DNA of 64,000 nt from JAUIET01 sp039111475 (GTDB taxonomy: Bacteria; Pseudomonadota; Gammaproteobacteria; Pseudomonadales; JAUIET01), in contig JBCCIP010000021.1 of the NCBI GenBank assembly GCA_039111475.1, positions 1 to 64,000 of the forward strand. The letters are read 5' to 3'. Within the stretch, counting starts at the first letter, position 1; each line of letters opens with the position of its first letter. This document shows positions 8,913 to 16,752 of this stretch, piece by piece. The notes beneath the pieces are model-generated. The model was given only the letters and a program-made list of their open reading frames with translations, was not told where the DNA came from and made no database searches. A program made the translations under genes and the position numbers.

Positions 8913-9332
8913 TCAGAGCAGCTCAACACTAACGCTGCCTTCCATGTGCATGCCCCAAATATTGTTCTCACCGCTTACAAGCACTTTAACCACTTTGTTA
9001 TCATCATCTTTCTCAGTGACTTCGCCGGTCACTGTCATCACCATGCCTGGCACATTTGGCGCACCGAGTTTTACGTTCAATGCCTTCATAACCGCTTCAG
9101 GGCCAGACCAATCAGTTACAAAACGTGCCATCAGAGCCTGGCTGGTCAGAATATTCATAAATACGTCGGGTAAACCCATGTCCTGGGCAACCTTGGGCAC
9201 GTGGTGACAAGGCTCAAAATCGCGCGTGGCCAAAGCACCACAGCTGATCAGGGAACTGGTGATATCAATATCCAGTGCAGCAAGTTTGTCACCTACCGCA
9301 ACGTCTGCGAACTTCAAAGTTTGATGTGTCAT
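8913..9332 (-). CDS. MaoC-like dehydratase (ChsH1-like)
   Basis: Single hot-dog domain of 139 residues. The segment RDFEPCHHVPKVAQ (37-50) matches the MaoC/hydratase-2 active-site loop, in which an aspartate and a histidine activate water for hydration of an enoyl-CoA. The following GLPDVFMNILTSQAL is also typical. It lies two bases downstream of the MaoC-DUF35 gene and 58 bases upstream of the thiolase-like gene. In actinobacterial steroid degraders a catalytic MaoC protein (ChsH1) pairs with the MaoC domain of ChsH2, and the present arrangement is the same. The substrate is unproven; steroid, bile-acid or other branched enoyl-CoA are options. Confidence 0.87.
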   Translation of the reverse strand: MTHQTLKFADVAVGDKLAALDIDITSSLISCGALATRDFEPCHHVPKVAQDMGLPDVFMNILTSQALMARFVTDWSGPEAVMKALNVKLGAPNVPGMVMTVTGEVTEKDDDNKVVKVLVSGENNIWGMHMEGSVSVELL

Positions 9333-9334
9333 CG

Positions 9335-10312
9335 CTACACCTCCACCGGATAGAACTGCGGCAACATGGTTTTTTCGTCCACTTGTACCACTTTGCCTTT
9401 AACCTTCATACCGATTGTCACTTCATCAGATTCGATACCCACCACATTCGATATGATTCGCGTGCCTTCAGCCAAGCTGATAACAGCCACGATCAACGGG
9501 TATTTGTAGCCGGGAAACTTGGGGTAATGCATTTCGACAAAACTGAATATCTCGCCGTCCAGCGTAGACTCTACAGAATCCCAGTCTGTAGATTGGCACT
9601 CGCCACACATAGGCCTAGGCGGATGGCGCAAAGTCTGGCAGTTCTTGCAGCGCTGAATCAACACCTTGCCTTCATCACAGGCGTCCCACCACCAGCCATT
9701 GTCCTGACCACGCGGCGCGTGAATACGAGTGGGCATCTCCAGCTCATCGCCAGTACTGCTTGCCGCTGCCTGTGGCGGCGCTTCGGGCGGAATAAATTTA
9801 AAGACACGAAAGCGTTGTGTGCCGATCAGTTCACCCGCTTGATTGGAAAACTTTGCAAGCGTCTGTAAAAAATAGCCCTGGCCACGTGCCGTTATTTTTT
9901 GCTCGCTGATTTCTTCTATGATCGCATCTTCAAACAGTGCATCACCTATCTTGGCTTCAGCAAAAAATTCCTGATCCACATTGGTCCCCAGTGAACCGGT
10001 GAACCCATGCTGATCAAAAAACCCGACCAGATCAGATAAGCCATCGCTGGGTCTACCCTCTGAGGCTACGGCATAACCTTCCTGATTCCAGGCGTACATC
10101 ATTGCAGGTGGCGCAATTAACTCGCCACGCTGACTGTCTGCGGCCCATGCGGCATCAGTATAAGCCGGGTTTTTGTCACCCATAACTTCCGCCCAATGGC
10201 GAATCATGGCTTCATTCACAGCGTCGTAGGAACGCTTGGGTTCCGGGTGGAGTGCACGCCCTACAAAGGTCTGCAGCTCCTCTTCAAACGCTTGTCGTTC
10301 TTCAGGAGTCAT
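9335..10312 (-). CDS. MaoC domain fused to DUF35 OB-fold (ChsH2-like)
   Basis: Two-domain protein of 325 residues. Residues 1 to about 175 form a MaoC-like hot-dog domain without an obvious Asp/His active-site loop. A linker rich in Pro, Ala and Ser follows. Residues 200-325 are a DUF35 domain, with a rubredoxin-like zinc ribbon (C222, C225, C236, C239) followed by an OB-fold. This architecture is that of ChsH2, whose MaoC half pairs with ChsH1 for hydration and whose DUF35 half binds the Ltp2 aldolase. It is the first gene of the apparent operon, with about 280 bases free upstream. The same architecture also occurs in other acyl-CoA pathways, so the steroid assignment is an inference. Confidence 0.9.
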   Translation of the reverse strand: MTPEERQAFEEELQTFVGRALHPEPKRSYDAVNEAMIRHWAEVMGDKNPAYTDAAWAADSQRGELIAPPAMMYAWNQEGYAVASEGRPSDGLSDLVGFFDQHGFTGSLGTNVDQEFFAEAKIGDALFEDAIIEEISEQKITARGQGYFLQTLAKFSNQAGELIGTQRFRVFKFIPPEAPPQAAASSTGDELEMPTRIHAPRGQDNGWWWDACDEGKVLIQRCKNCQTLRHPPRPMCGECQSTDWDSVESTLDGEIFSFVEMHYPKFPGYKYPLIVAVISLAEGTRIISNVVGIESDEVTIGMKVKGKVVQVDEKTMLPQFYPVEV

Positions 10313-10595
10313 TGATAGTGTTCCGAGAGTCTGTTGCTAAAACCACCGTTACGGTGAACGATGATCTGTTCGGGCGCAAAGGATACCGCCGCGCCGGCCG
10401 CTTTCCAAGGCGTTAACGGCTGTGCTGGCTGGCCAGTTGCCATAAATTAATTTTAGATCTATCGAGTCAGTCGGAATTTGCGACTAAAGTGCTGCATTAA
10501 CATTGAGATCCAAGGCATCTGACAATCCCAACGGCACACTATCCGCCGGGCCGTCAACTTCATCAAATTGATAAGCAAAATTGCGCGCTGAACTC

Positions 10596-12659
10596 CTAAA
10601 AACTGCCCTCTAGTTGAATCTCGTACACTGCGCCAAATTTTCTGAATCGATTCTCACGAAAATCCAAAGGGCCATCGCGCCGCTGAACATACACGGAGCG
10701 CTCAAACTGGTCGTAGCTGTCCAGTAAATTTCTAGCAGATACATTGAGTTTCAGGCCAAAAAGGTTCTTATGCTCCAGGAATATTTTTGCTTCGCCAAGG
10801 TCGCTGGCGGAATGGCTACGCTCATCCAGGCGTAGTACATCCGCTTCGCGAAACCTCGCGTAGTTTATGCCCCATGCCCAATCGCTGCCCGGAATATCAT
10901 GTCGCAGTTCCGCAAAAAAATCGCTGATTGTATCTTCATTAATGCGACGCGATTCGCCCGTTAGAGGGTCGTTCAACTCGCTGTATTGCAGTAAATAATC
11001 CAATCGCAACTGCCCACCCTTGAAACCAAATTGGTCAAGATACAGGGTTGATACCCACTGCATACCATAACGCGTTGCTGAATCCAGATTGCCAGCCGCC
11101 TCGCTAGCGCCTATCGGAATTTGATCAACAATATCCTCAATGTCTTCATGCTTTAGCGTAAGCGACACATCACCGCTATCACCTAATTGCCGCTCAAGCT
11201 GCAACTCCAGCAACCAAATCTGAGGCGGCACCAGATCGGGGTTACCCGCCGCCGCGTTGTTAGTGTCTAGATTAACGGATGATATGAAATCGAAGAAATC
11301 AAGCTGACCAACCTCTCTGGCCAACCGCACGCTGAGCAGCGTAGCGGGATTTATCTGGTAGCTTACGCTTAACTGGCCTTTGGGACGCGTGAATTCACGC
11401 TGTAATCCCGAATCGCCGGATTGCTGCAAATTTGATTGCTCAATGCCAAGCGAAAGTTGTGCTCTGGTGCGCGAGCCTAGCGCCCTGCCGTGACTAAGTG
11501 TTGCCTGATATCGCCGCTCCTCCACTCTAGAACTGCCATTGGCAATTTCAGCACTGACCAGTGCATCACCATTTTCACCAGACAATACCAGCGAACTCGC
11601 ATCAGTAAAGTTAAACACGCCCTCTACTGCCAACTGCCAGGTTTGTGGCTGCTCCCCCCACGCATATTCACTGCGTAAAATACTCTCGCCTGACCTCGAC
11701 CTGCGTTGAAAAATTTGCCGGCTCAGTTCTACTTCATTGAGGGTAAAAATATCCGTCGTAACGGTGCGTGGGGCTTTTCCTAGACGCTGATAAGCGATGA
11801 GCTTTAATGAAGCGTCCGGAAATGCAAAGAGATAATCGCCACTGAGCTCAGCCACCCACTGGTTATCGACAAAATCAAAATAACGCAGAGTGGGGTCACT
11901 GCCATCGACGGGCAATCTGAACGAGCTCTCGTCATTATCTGTACGGTCTTGCCGATACGACAAGGAAAGGTTGGCCAGGTCGCCCGAATCCGGCGCCCAG
12001 GAAAACGCGACTGCTGCTGCAGGGCGATCGGTATTGTAAGTAACGAACTCGTCTCGAGTTTCTATCACAACACCTTCGGCGTCGAATACGGATTCATCAC
12101 CCCAGTGTCCCAGCCTGTCTTGCTTGTTTTGCACATTGATTCGCCATGTCCACTCTTTAACGGCACCTGTCACAGACACTTCAAAGCGTGGCCAGACTGA
12201 ATCTATTCGGTCGCGATGGTGTGTCCGCCACAGCCAGGTACCGCTGGTAACGGTCTCATTGAGCAGTACATCGGCAACATCACCACTGAGTCCTGGTATA
12301 CCAAGACTCGCGCCATCGCGAATGACTATCTTGATCACAGATCTTGCCGGCAGCCGGGAAAGCTCGGCAAGCGCGCTGTTTTGTTTACCGGAGGAGCGCG
12401 CGCCATTGATCAGAACATTGCTGGATGCCTGTCCCAAACCGCGAGAGGCTTCAATCTCTCGTGGCAGAAAACCCGGTACTTGATTCAACATATCCCGCGC
12501 GGTACGAGGGGAAAATCGCTGGAAATAGCTTGCGGGATAGATTTGATCGGTTGCCGAATCGCTTTGATCAGCGTAAACCGATATTGACGCGGCTACCAGT
12601 ACAGCTGCTAACAGCACGTACACTGCATGTGCTCTGAAGAGATTTGCACTTGGGCGCAC
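10596..12659 (-). CDS. TonB-dependent-receptor-like outer-membrane protein
   Basis: Outer-membrane beta-barrel protein of about 687 residues. After the chosen GTG at 12659 the protein begins with a good signal peptide (hydrophobic VLLAAVLVAASISVYA, cleavage near DQ). A plug-like domain follows: ARDMLNQVPGF, then VLINGARSSGK and IRDGASLGIPGLSG. Alternating barrel strands make up the rest, and the protein ends in phenylalanine, as expected for BAM-dependent assembly. No TonB box is obvious. GAGG lies nine bases before this GTG. The reading frame continues upstream to 12782, but that would run inside the leucine tRNA, so the longer form is rejected. The ligand is unknown. It is transcribed in the same direction as the tRNA operon. 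Confidence 0.82.
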   Translation of the reverse strand: MRPSANLFRAHAVYVLLAAVLVAASISVYADQSDSATDQIYPASYFQRFSPRTARDMLNQVPGFLPREIEASRGLGQASSNVLINGARSSGKQNSALAELSRLPARSVIKIVIRDGASLGIPGLSGDVADVLLNETVTSGTWLWRTHHRDRIDSVWPRFEVSVTGAVKEWTWRINVQNKQDRLGHWGDESVFDAEGVVIETRDEFVTYNTDRPAAAVAFSWAPDSGDLANLSLSYRQDRTDNDESSFRLPVDGSDPTLRYFDFVDNQWVAELSGDYLFAFPDASLKLIAYQRLGKAPRTVTTDIFTLNEVELSRQIFQRRSRSGESILRSEYAWGEQPQTWQLAVEGVFNFTDASSLVLSGENGDALVSAEIANGSSRVEERRYQATLSHGRALGSRTRAQLSLGIEQSNLQQSGDSGLQREFTRPKGQLSVSYQINPATLLSVRLAREVGQLDFFDFISSVNLDTNNAAAGNPDLVPPQIWLLELQLERQLGDSGDVSLTLKHEDIEDIVDQIPIGASEAAGNLDSATRYGMQWVSTLYLDQFGFKGGQLRLDYLLQYSELNDPLTGESRRINEDTISDFFAELRHDIPGSDWAWGINYARFREADVLRLDERSHSASDLGEAKIFLEHKNLFGLKLNVSARNLLDSYDQFERSVYVQRRDGPLDFRENRFRKFGAVYEIQLEGSF

Positions 12660-12741
12660 CAGGCATTGCCTCAAGGATAGATCTTTATGAGTTTGATTCT
12701 CACGGGCTACAACTCCATTGCGAACCGTTTTAGTCAAATAA

Positions 12742-12828
12742 TGGTGCCCGGACCCGGACTTGAACCGGGACGGTGTTGCCACCGAGGGATTTTAAGTCCC
12801 TTGCGTCTACCAATTTCGCCATCCGGGC
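12742..12828 (-). tRNA. leuZ: tRNA-Leu (anticodon UAA)
   Basis: An 87-base tRNA with encoded CCA. The acceptor stem GCCCGGA pairs with TCCGGGC. The anticodon loop CTTAAAA gives UAA, a long variable arm fits the leucine class, and the T loop GGTTCAAGTCC is intact. It is the last of three tRNAs on the minus strand, in the order Gly-Cys-Leu, matching E. coli glyW-cysT-leuZ, which likewise lies beside pgsA and uvrC. Confidence 0.98.
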
Positions 12829-12834
12829 AGTAAA

Positions 12835-12908
12835 TGGAGGCGCGGGTCGGAATCGAACCGGCGTATACGGAGTTGCAGTCCGCTGCATAACCACTCTGCC
12901 ACCGCGCC
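12835..12908 (-). tRNA. cysT: tRNA-Cys (anticodon GCA)
   Basis: A 74-base tRNA with encoded CCA. The acceptor stem GGCGCGG pairs with CCGCGCC, the anticodon loop CTGCAAC gives GCA, and the T arm GGTTCGATTCC is intact. It lies six bases upstream of tRNA-Leu and is separated from tRNA-Gly by an inverted-repeat element. Confidence 0.98.
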
Positions 12909-12921
12909 TTAAAAAAGCAGC

Positions 12922-13007
12922 GGGGTCAGGTCTCACATTTCACATGGCCATTCAGTATAGGGGGCTCGCTCTTAAATAGAGCCATGTGAAATATGAGACC
13001 TGACCCC
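12922..13007. repeat. 86-bp inverted-repeat element inside the tRNA operon (REP/MITE-like)
   Basis: Two 27-base arms (12922-12948 and 12981-13007) are inverted copies with a single mismatch, separated by 32 bases. The outer end GGGGTCAGGTCTCA resembles ends I recall from REP-type elements mobilised by RAYT transposases; that is recollection, not a search result. No transposase is present. It sits between tRNA-Gly and tRNA-Cys, so the precursor transcript must contain a strong hairpin there. Confidence 0.85.
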
Positions 13008-13046
13008 ACTACGTGCAATCTTCTCCTGCAAGGCGCCTTAAAGACT

Positions 13047-13122
13047 TGGAGCGGGAAACCGGGTTCGAACCGGCGACCTCAACCTTGGCAAGGTTGCGCT
13101 CTACCAACTGAGCTATTCCCGC
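13047..13122 (-). tRNA. glyW: tRNA-Gly (anticodon GCC)
   Basis: A 76-base tRNA with encoded CCA. The acceptor stem GCGGGAA pairs with TTCCCGC, the anticodon loop TTGCCAA gives GCC, and the D arm AGCTCAGTTGGTAGAGC and T arm GGTTCGAACCC are canonical. It is the first gene of the operon and follows a near-consensus promoter. Confidence 0.98.
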
Positions 13123-13151
13123 ACGAAAACGATGTCTTCAAAGCGGGGCGC

Positions 13152-13180
13152 ATTGTATCCAGCGACCCTCAGTCGGTCAA
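13152..13180 (-). promoter_or_regulatory. sigma-70 promoter of the Gly-Cys-Leu tRNA operon
   Basis: On the minus strand TTGACC (13175-13180) and TACAAT (13152-13157) are spaced by 17 bases. A GC-rich stretch just downstream (about 13143-13151) looks like a stringent-control discriminator. The start point would be about 20 bases before tRNA-Gly. Confidence 0.8.
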
Positions 13181-13207
13181 CTGTGCACCTAGGGTATTGT
13201 GCATGTT

Positions 13208-14410
13208 TCAGGTCTCTTCCAGTACCCAACGCGCTTGTTCGAAGGCCTGCAGCGCAAAATCAATATCGTCATCGCCAAGAGCTGCAGACATCTGTGTACG
13301 AATCCGTGCCATACCTCTTGGCACTACTGGATAGGAGAAGGCCGTAACGTAAACACCATTCTCTACCACAGCCTGCGCAAACTGCGCCGCGATTTCTGCG
13401 TCATGCAACATAACCGGAACAATTGGGTGCTCGCCGGGTAGCAGTTCAAAGCCCATTGATTGCAATCCATCACGAAAACGTTGTGTGTTATAGCTGAGGC
13501 GAGCGCGAAGCGCATCACCTCGCTCCGCGACGTCCAGCGCAGCAAGTGCACCCGCTACCACCGGTGGCGCCACCGTATTGGAAAACAGGTACGGGCGCGA
13601 TCTTTGTCGCAAAAGGTCCACGATAGGTGCTCTTGCGCTAGTAAAACCACCGCTGGCGCCACCCAGCGCCTTACCCAGCGTGCCGGTAATGATATCGACC
13701 TTGCCAATGCAGCCGCTGCGTTCAATGCTGCCGCGACCCCGCTTGCCGACAAAACCGGTGGCGTGGCAATCATCTACATGAACCAGAGCGCCGTATTTTT
13801 CCGCAAGTTCGCAAATATCCGCCAGCCTGGCAAAGGTACCATCCATTGAAAACACGCCATCGGTAGTAATCAACTTAAAACGAGCATTTGCGCTATCCGC
13901 TGCTATCAGCTGCTGCTCAAGATCAGCCATATCGTTATTGGCATAGCGATACCGCTGTGCACGACTCAAACGCACGCCATCGATAATGCTCGCATGATTC
14001 AACGCATCTGAAATAACCGCATCTTCTGGTCCGAGCAAGGTTTCAAACAAGCCGCCATTGGCGTCGAAGCACGATGGGTACAAGATGGTATCTTCGGTAG
14101 AAACAAACGCGCTGATACTTTGCTCAAGCTGTTTGTGCAAAGTTTGCGTGCCACAAATAAATCGCACTGACGCCATTCCATAGCCCCACTCGTCTAGCCC
14201 GTTTAGAGCGGCAGCCTTGACGTCTGGATGTTGCGCCAAACCCAGATAATTGTTGGCGCACAGGTTCAGAACTTCTCGCGACTGTTCATTCTCAACCACA
14301 CTTACCCGGTTCCCCTGAGGCCCGGCAATAGCGCGCTCGCTCTTGTATAGGCCGCTGGCTCTAATGCCATCCAATTCCTGGCCAATGTGTTCCAAATAGG
14401 CTTCCGTCAT
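13208..14410 (-). CDS. kbl: 2-amino-3-ketobutyrate CoA ligase (glycine C-acetyltransferase)
   Basis: PLP enzyme that cleaves 2-amino-3-ketobutyrate with CoA into glycine and acetyl-CoA, the second step of threonine catabolism after Tdh. It is 400 residues from the chosen start, matching the usual 398. LCANNYLGLA is near the N-terminus, HVDDCHATGF carries the PLP-contacting Asp and His, and K247 in TGTLGKALGG is the Schiff-base lysine. The ATG at 14410 is preferred over one four codons upstream because GGAG lies six bases before it. It follows tdh by 31 bases on the same strand and is clearly co-transcribed. The kbl-tdh pair interrupts the tRNA-pgsA-uvrC order known in E. coli. Confidence 0.97.
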   Translation of the reverse strand: MTEAYLEHIGQELDGIRASGLYKSERAIAGPQGNRVSVVENEQSREVLNLCANNYLGLAQHPDVKAAALNGLDEWGYGMASVRFICGTQTLHKQLEQSISAFVSTEDTILYPSCFDANGGLFETLLGPEDAVISDALNHASIIDGVRLSRAQRYRYANNDMADLEQQLIAADSANARFKLITTDGVFSMDGTFARLADICELAEKYGALVHVDDCHATGFVGKRGRGSIERSGCIGKVDIITGTLGKALGGASGGFTSARAPIVDLLRQRSRPYLFSNTVAPPVVAGALAALDVAERGDALRARLSYNTQRFRDGLQSMGFELLPGEHPIVPVMLHDAEIAAQFAQAVVENGVYVTAFSYPVVPRGMARIRTQMSAALGDDDIDFALQAFEQARWVLEET

Positions 14411-14441
14411 ACCCTGCTCCATTAACGCAGCAATGCGTGAG

Positions 14442-15470
14442 TTAACTGTCCCAGTTAAGAATAACTTTACTCGCTTCGCCAGATTTCATCACATCAAACC
14501 CCTGCTGGAACTCGGAAAACGGCAATCTATGCGTGATAACGGGCGAAATATCCAGGCCGGACTCAATCATCACCGACATCTTGTACCAGGTTTCATACAT
14601 TTCCCGGCCATAGATTCCTTTCAGTGTCAGCATATTGAATATCACTGTATTCCAGTCGATAGCGGTATTTTCTGTCGGTATTCCCAATATTGCGACCTTG
14701 CCACCGTGACACATATTTGCCAATAGCTCATTCAATGCCACAGGACTTCCAGACATTTCCAGCCCGACATCAAAGCCTTCAGCCATGCCCAGTTGTTTCT
14801 GCGCACCCTGCACCGATTCACGCAGCACATTCACGGTGCAATCAGCACCCATACGCTTGGCCAGAGCTAAGCGCTCATCATTCAAATCAGAAATAACCAC
14901 GTGTCGTGCACCTGCGTGCTTGCACACGGCGGCCGCTAGAGCACCTATCGGGCCTGCGCCCGTAATCAGAACGTCCTCACCTAGAAGATCGTATTGCAAA
15001 GCCGTATGAACGGCATTACCGAATGGGTCGAACAACGCCGCCACATCCAGATCAATGCCTGCACTGTGCTCCCAAACGTTAGACATTGGCAGAGTCATGT
15101 ATTGCGCAAATGCACCCGAGCGATCAACACCGACGCCGCTGGTGAATGCGCACAAGTGGCGTCGACCAGCCATACAGTTGCGACAGCGACCGCATACGAC
15201 GTGCCCCTCGCCGGACACTATTTGCCCTGAGTAAAAATCATTCACGTTTGAACCAACATCAACAATTTCACCGACGAATTCGTGACCCACAACCATGGGC
15301 ACGGGAATCGTTTTTTGAGCCCAGGAGTCCCAGTTGTAAATGTGCATGTCTGTACCGCAGATCGCCGTTCGCAGGATGCGAATCATCACGTCATTGATAC
15401 CTAAATCCGGTTCCGGAACATCTTCCAGCCAGAGACCTTCTCGGGCTTCTTTCTTGACCAGTGCTTTCAT
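14442..15470 (-). CDS. tdh: L-threonine 3-dehydrogenase
   Basis: Zinc- and NAD-dependent oxidation of L-threonine to 2-amino-3-ketobutyrate. It is 342 residues long, against 341 in E. coli. C38 in AICGTD, the GHE motif in VVGHEFVGE and the structural-zinc cluster VCGRCRNCMAGRRHLC are all present, and the NAD fold shows GAGPIGALA. The start at 15470 is fixed by the match of MKALVKKEAREG to the E. coli N-terminus, although the open frame extends to 15623. It is divergent from an XRE-cupin regulator, with 85 bases between the starts, and is followed by kbl. Confidence 0.97.
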   Translation of the reverse strand: MKALVKKEAREGLWLEDVPEPDLGINDVMIRILRTAICGTDMHIYNWDSWAQKTIPVPMVVGHEFVGEIVDVGSNVNDFYSGQIVSGEGHVVCGRCRNCMAGRRHLCAFTSGVGVDRSGAFAQYMTLPMSNVWEHSAGIDLDVAALFDPFGNAVHTALQYDLLGEDVLITGAGPIGALAAAVCKHAGARHVVISDLNDERLALAKRMGADCTVNVLRESVQGAQKQLGMAEGFDVGLEMSGSPVALNELLANMCHGGKVAILGIPTENTAIDWNTVIFNMLTLKGIYGREMYETWYKMSVMIESGLDISPVITHRLPFSEFQQGFDVMKSGEASKVILNWDS

Positions 15471-15555
15471 GACTTTCAATATAGCGGAATTTTTCCAGTA
15501 TAATAAACCACAAAGATCTATTAAGAAAGAACTGATTCCAGTATATGAGAATATT
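15471..15555. promoter_or_regulatory. divergent tdh-kbl / regulator control region with repeats
   Basis: This 85-base region between tdh and the XRE-cupin gene holds a direct repeat TTCCAGTATA at 15493-15502 and 15536-15545 (43 bases apart, about four helical turns). A small inverted repeat GGAA-TTT-TTCC lies at 15486-15496. A perfect TATAAT (15499-15504) points toward the regulator gene, and on the other strand TATACT covers the same bases. The repeats are plausible operators for the adjacent regulator, acting on both promoters. Confidence 0.55.
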
Positions 15556-16122
15556 ATGAGCAGCTCCGACCCTTCCTGCCAGCTTTTGTGCGAACGAGTG
15601 CTGGCGCTTAGACAGCAACACAATTACACGCTGGATCAATTGGCTGCGGCGTCTGGTGTGAGCCGATCCATGCTGAGCCAGATTGAGCGCGGCAATGCCA
15701 ACCCCACGCTGGCTGTTACGCGCAGAATTGCACAGGCTTTTGGCTTGAGCATTGGTGAGCTGGTGGACGACCCAATTTCTGCAACCCCCATTGACATTGT
15801 TCACGGCAATGATGCCGCGAATTTGTTTCGCGCGGATGACGAATGTCAAATACGCACGCTGTCTCCGCTGCATATGGAAAAAAGTGTGGAATTTTATGAG
15901 TTGCTACTGCAACCTGGTGCTCAATTGGCCAGCGCAGCTCACTTCGACGGAACCCGCGAACTCTTTACTGTAGCGAGTGGTCGCGCGCTGATTATGAGTG
16001 GAGACACGAGCAGTGACTTGAAAAGTGGCGATTCAGCTCATTACCGTGCCGATACCGGACATGCCATTGTCAACGCCGGCAAATCCGAGCTTAGAGGGTA
16101 TCTGGTGGTAATGTACAAATAA
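15556..16122 (+). CDS. XRE-family transcriptional regulator with cupin domain
   Basis: Regulator of 188 residues. Residues of about 10-66 form a helix-turn-helix of the XRE/Cro type (YTLDQLAAASGVSRSMLSQIERGNANPT), followed by a cupin sensor domain to the C-terminus (ELLLQPGAQL, GRALIMSG, HYRADTGHAIVNAG). Such proteins usually sense a small molecule and often repress a neighbouring catabolic operon. It is divergent from tdh-kbl, so control of threonine degradation is the obvious hypothesis; the ligand is unknown. The start at 15556 is chosen because the domain begins there. The open frame continues upstream but would overlap tdh. A hairpin terminator follows immediately. Confidence 0.92.
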   Translation: MSSSDPSCQLLCERVLALRQQHNYTLDQLAAASGVSRSMLSQIERGNANPTLAVTRRIAQAFGLSIGELVDDPISATPIDIVHGNDAANLFRADDECQIRTLSPLHMEKSVEFYELLLQPGAQLASAAHFDGTRELFTVASGRALIMSGDTSSDLKSGDSAHYRADTGHAIVNAGKSELRGYLVVMYK

Positions 16123-16124
16123 CC

Positions 16125-16155
16125 GGCCCGAGAATGTACGGGCCAACTATTTTTC
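16125..16155 (+). terminator. rho-independent terminator of the XRE-cupin gene
   Basis: A perfect 6-bp stem GGCCCG (16125-16130) / CGGGCC (16139-16144) with an 8-base loop is followed by AACTATTTTT. It begins three bases after the stop codon and overlaps the end of the convergent pgsA. Confidence 0.7.
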
Positions 16156-16701
16156 CAGCCTTAGCTCGGGAGCAGCTGCGCGCAAATAGACGAACATTGA
16201 CCAGATGGTGAGAATGGCTGCTGCATACAGTAGTACATAGCCTATATACGCTAACTCTGGAACCAGGTGCTCACCGGCGGCAAGGAAAACGCCAATCGCC
16301 GTCATTTGAAAACCTGTCTTAACTTTGCCAACGTATGAAACAGCAACGCTGGTGCGCTTGCCAAGATCAGCCATCCATTCGCGCAACGCAGACACTAATA
16401 TCTCGCGACTGATAATAATGCACGCGGGTACTGCAAACCATGGGCTGGCGTGCAACTCTACCAGCAACACCAGAGCAACGGAAACCATCAGCTTGTCGGC
16501 CACAGGATCAAGAAACTCACCAAACGGCGTACTTTGGTCCCACTTTCGCGCCAAATAACCGTCCAGCCAATCGGTAATCGCCGCAAGAATGAAAATCAAG
16601 GTCGCAACCAGAAAGTGCCATTTGAACGGCCAATAGAACACCAACACCAGTGCCGGGATTAGCAGCACTCTGAGCAGGGTGAGGGCATTTGGAATATTCA
16701 T
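16147..16701 (-). CDS. pgsA: CDP-diacylglycerol-glycerol-3-phosphate 3-phosphatidyltransferase
   Basis: Inner-membrane enzyme that makes phosphatidylglycerol phosphate, the committed step to phosphatidylglycerol and cardiolipin. It is 184 residues long, close to the usual 182. The CDP-alcohol phosphotransferase motif DG(x2)AR(x8)G(x3)D(x3)D is present with D47, G48, A51, R52, G61, D65 and D69. Several hydrophobic helices flank it. It lies 51 bases downstream of uvrC on the same strand, as in E. coli, where the Gly-Cys-Leu tRNA operon follows. Here kbl-tdh and a regulator separate pgsA from those tRNAs. Confidence 0.97.
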   Translation of the reverse strand: MNIPNALTLLRVLLIPALVLVFYWPFKWHFLVATLIFILAAITDWLDGYLARKWDQSTPFGEFLDPVADKLMVSVALVLLVELHASPWFAVPACIIISREILVSALREWMADLGKRTSVAVSYVGKVKTGFQMTAIGVFLAAGEHLVPELAYIGYVLLYAAAILTIWSMFVYLRAAAPELRLEK

Positions 16702-16752
16702 TAAGTGCGCAACCGGAAAACCTCAGTGTATCGCTCTCAGTCTAGGAGAGGA

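Noticed and set aside
9275..9868. 197-codon frame on the plus strand
   Set aside because: Antisense to the MaoC-DUF35 gene, whose zinc ribbon and domain order are clear.
12660..12782. Longer N-terminus for the TonB-receptor-like protein
   Set aside because: It would start inside tRNA-Leu, and the extra residues precede a complete signal peptide.
12730..12936. 68-codon frame on the minus strand
   Set aside because: It covers tRNA-Leu and tRNA-Cys and is explained by them.
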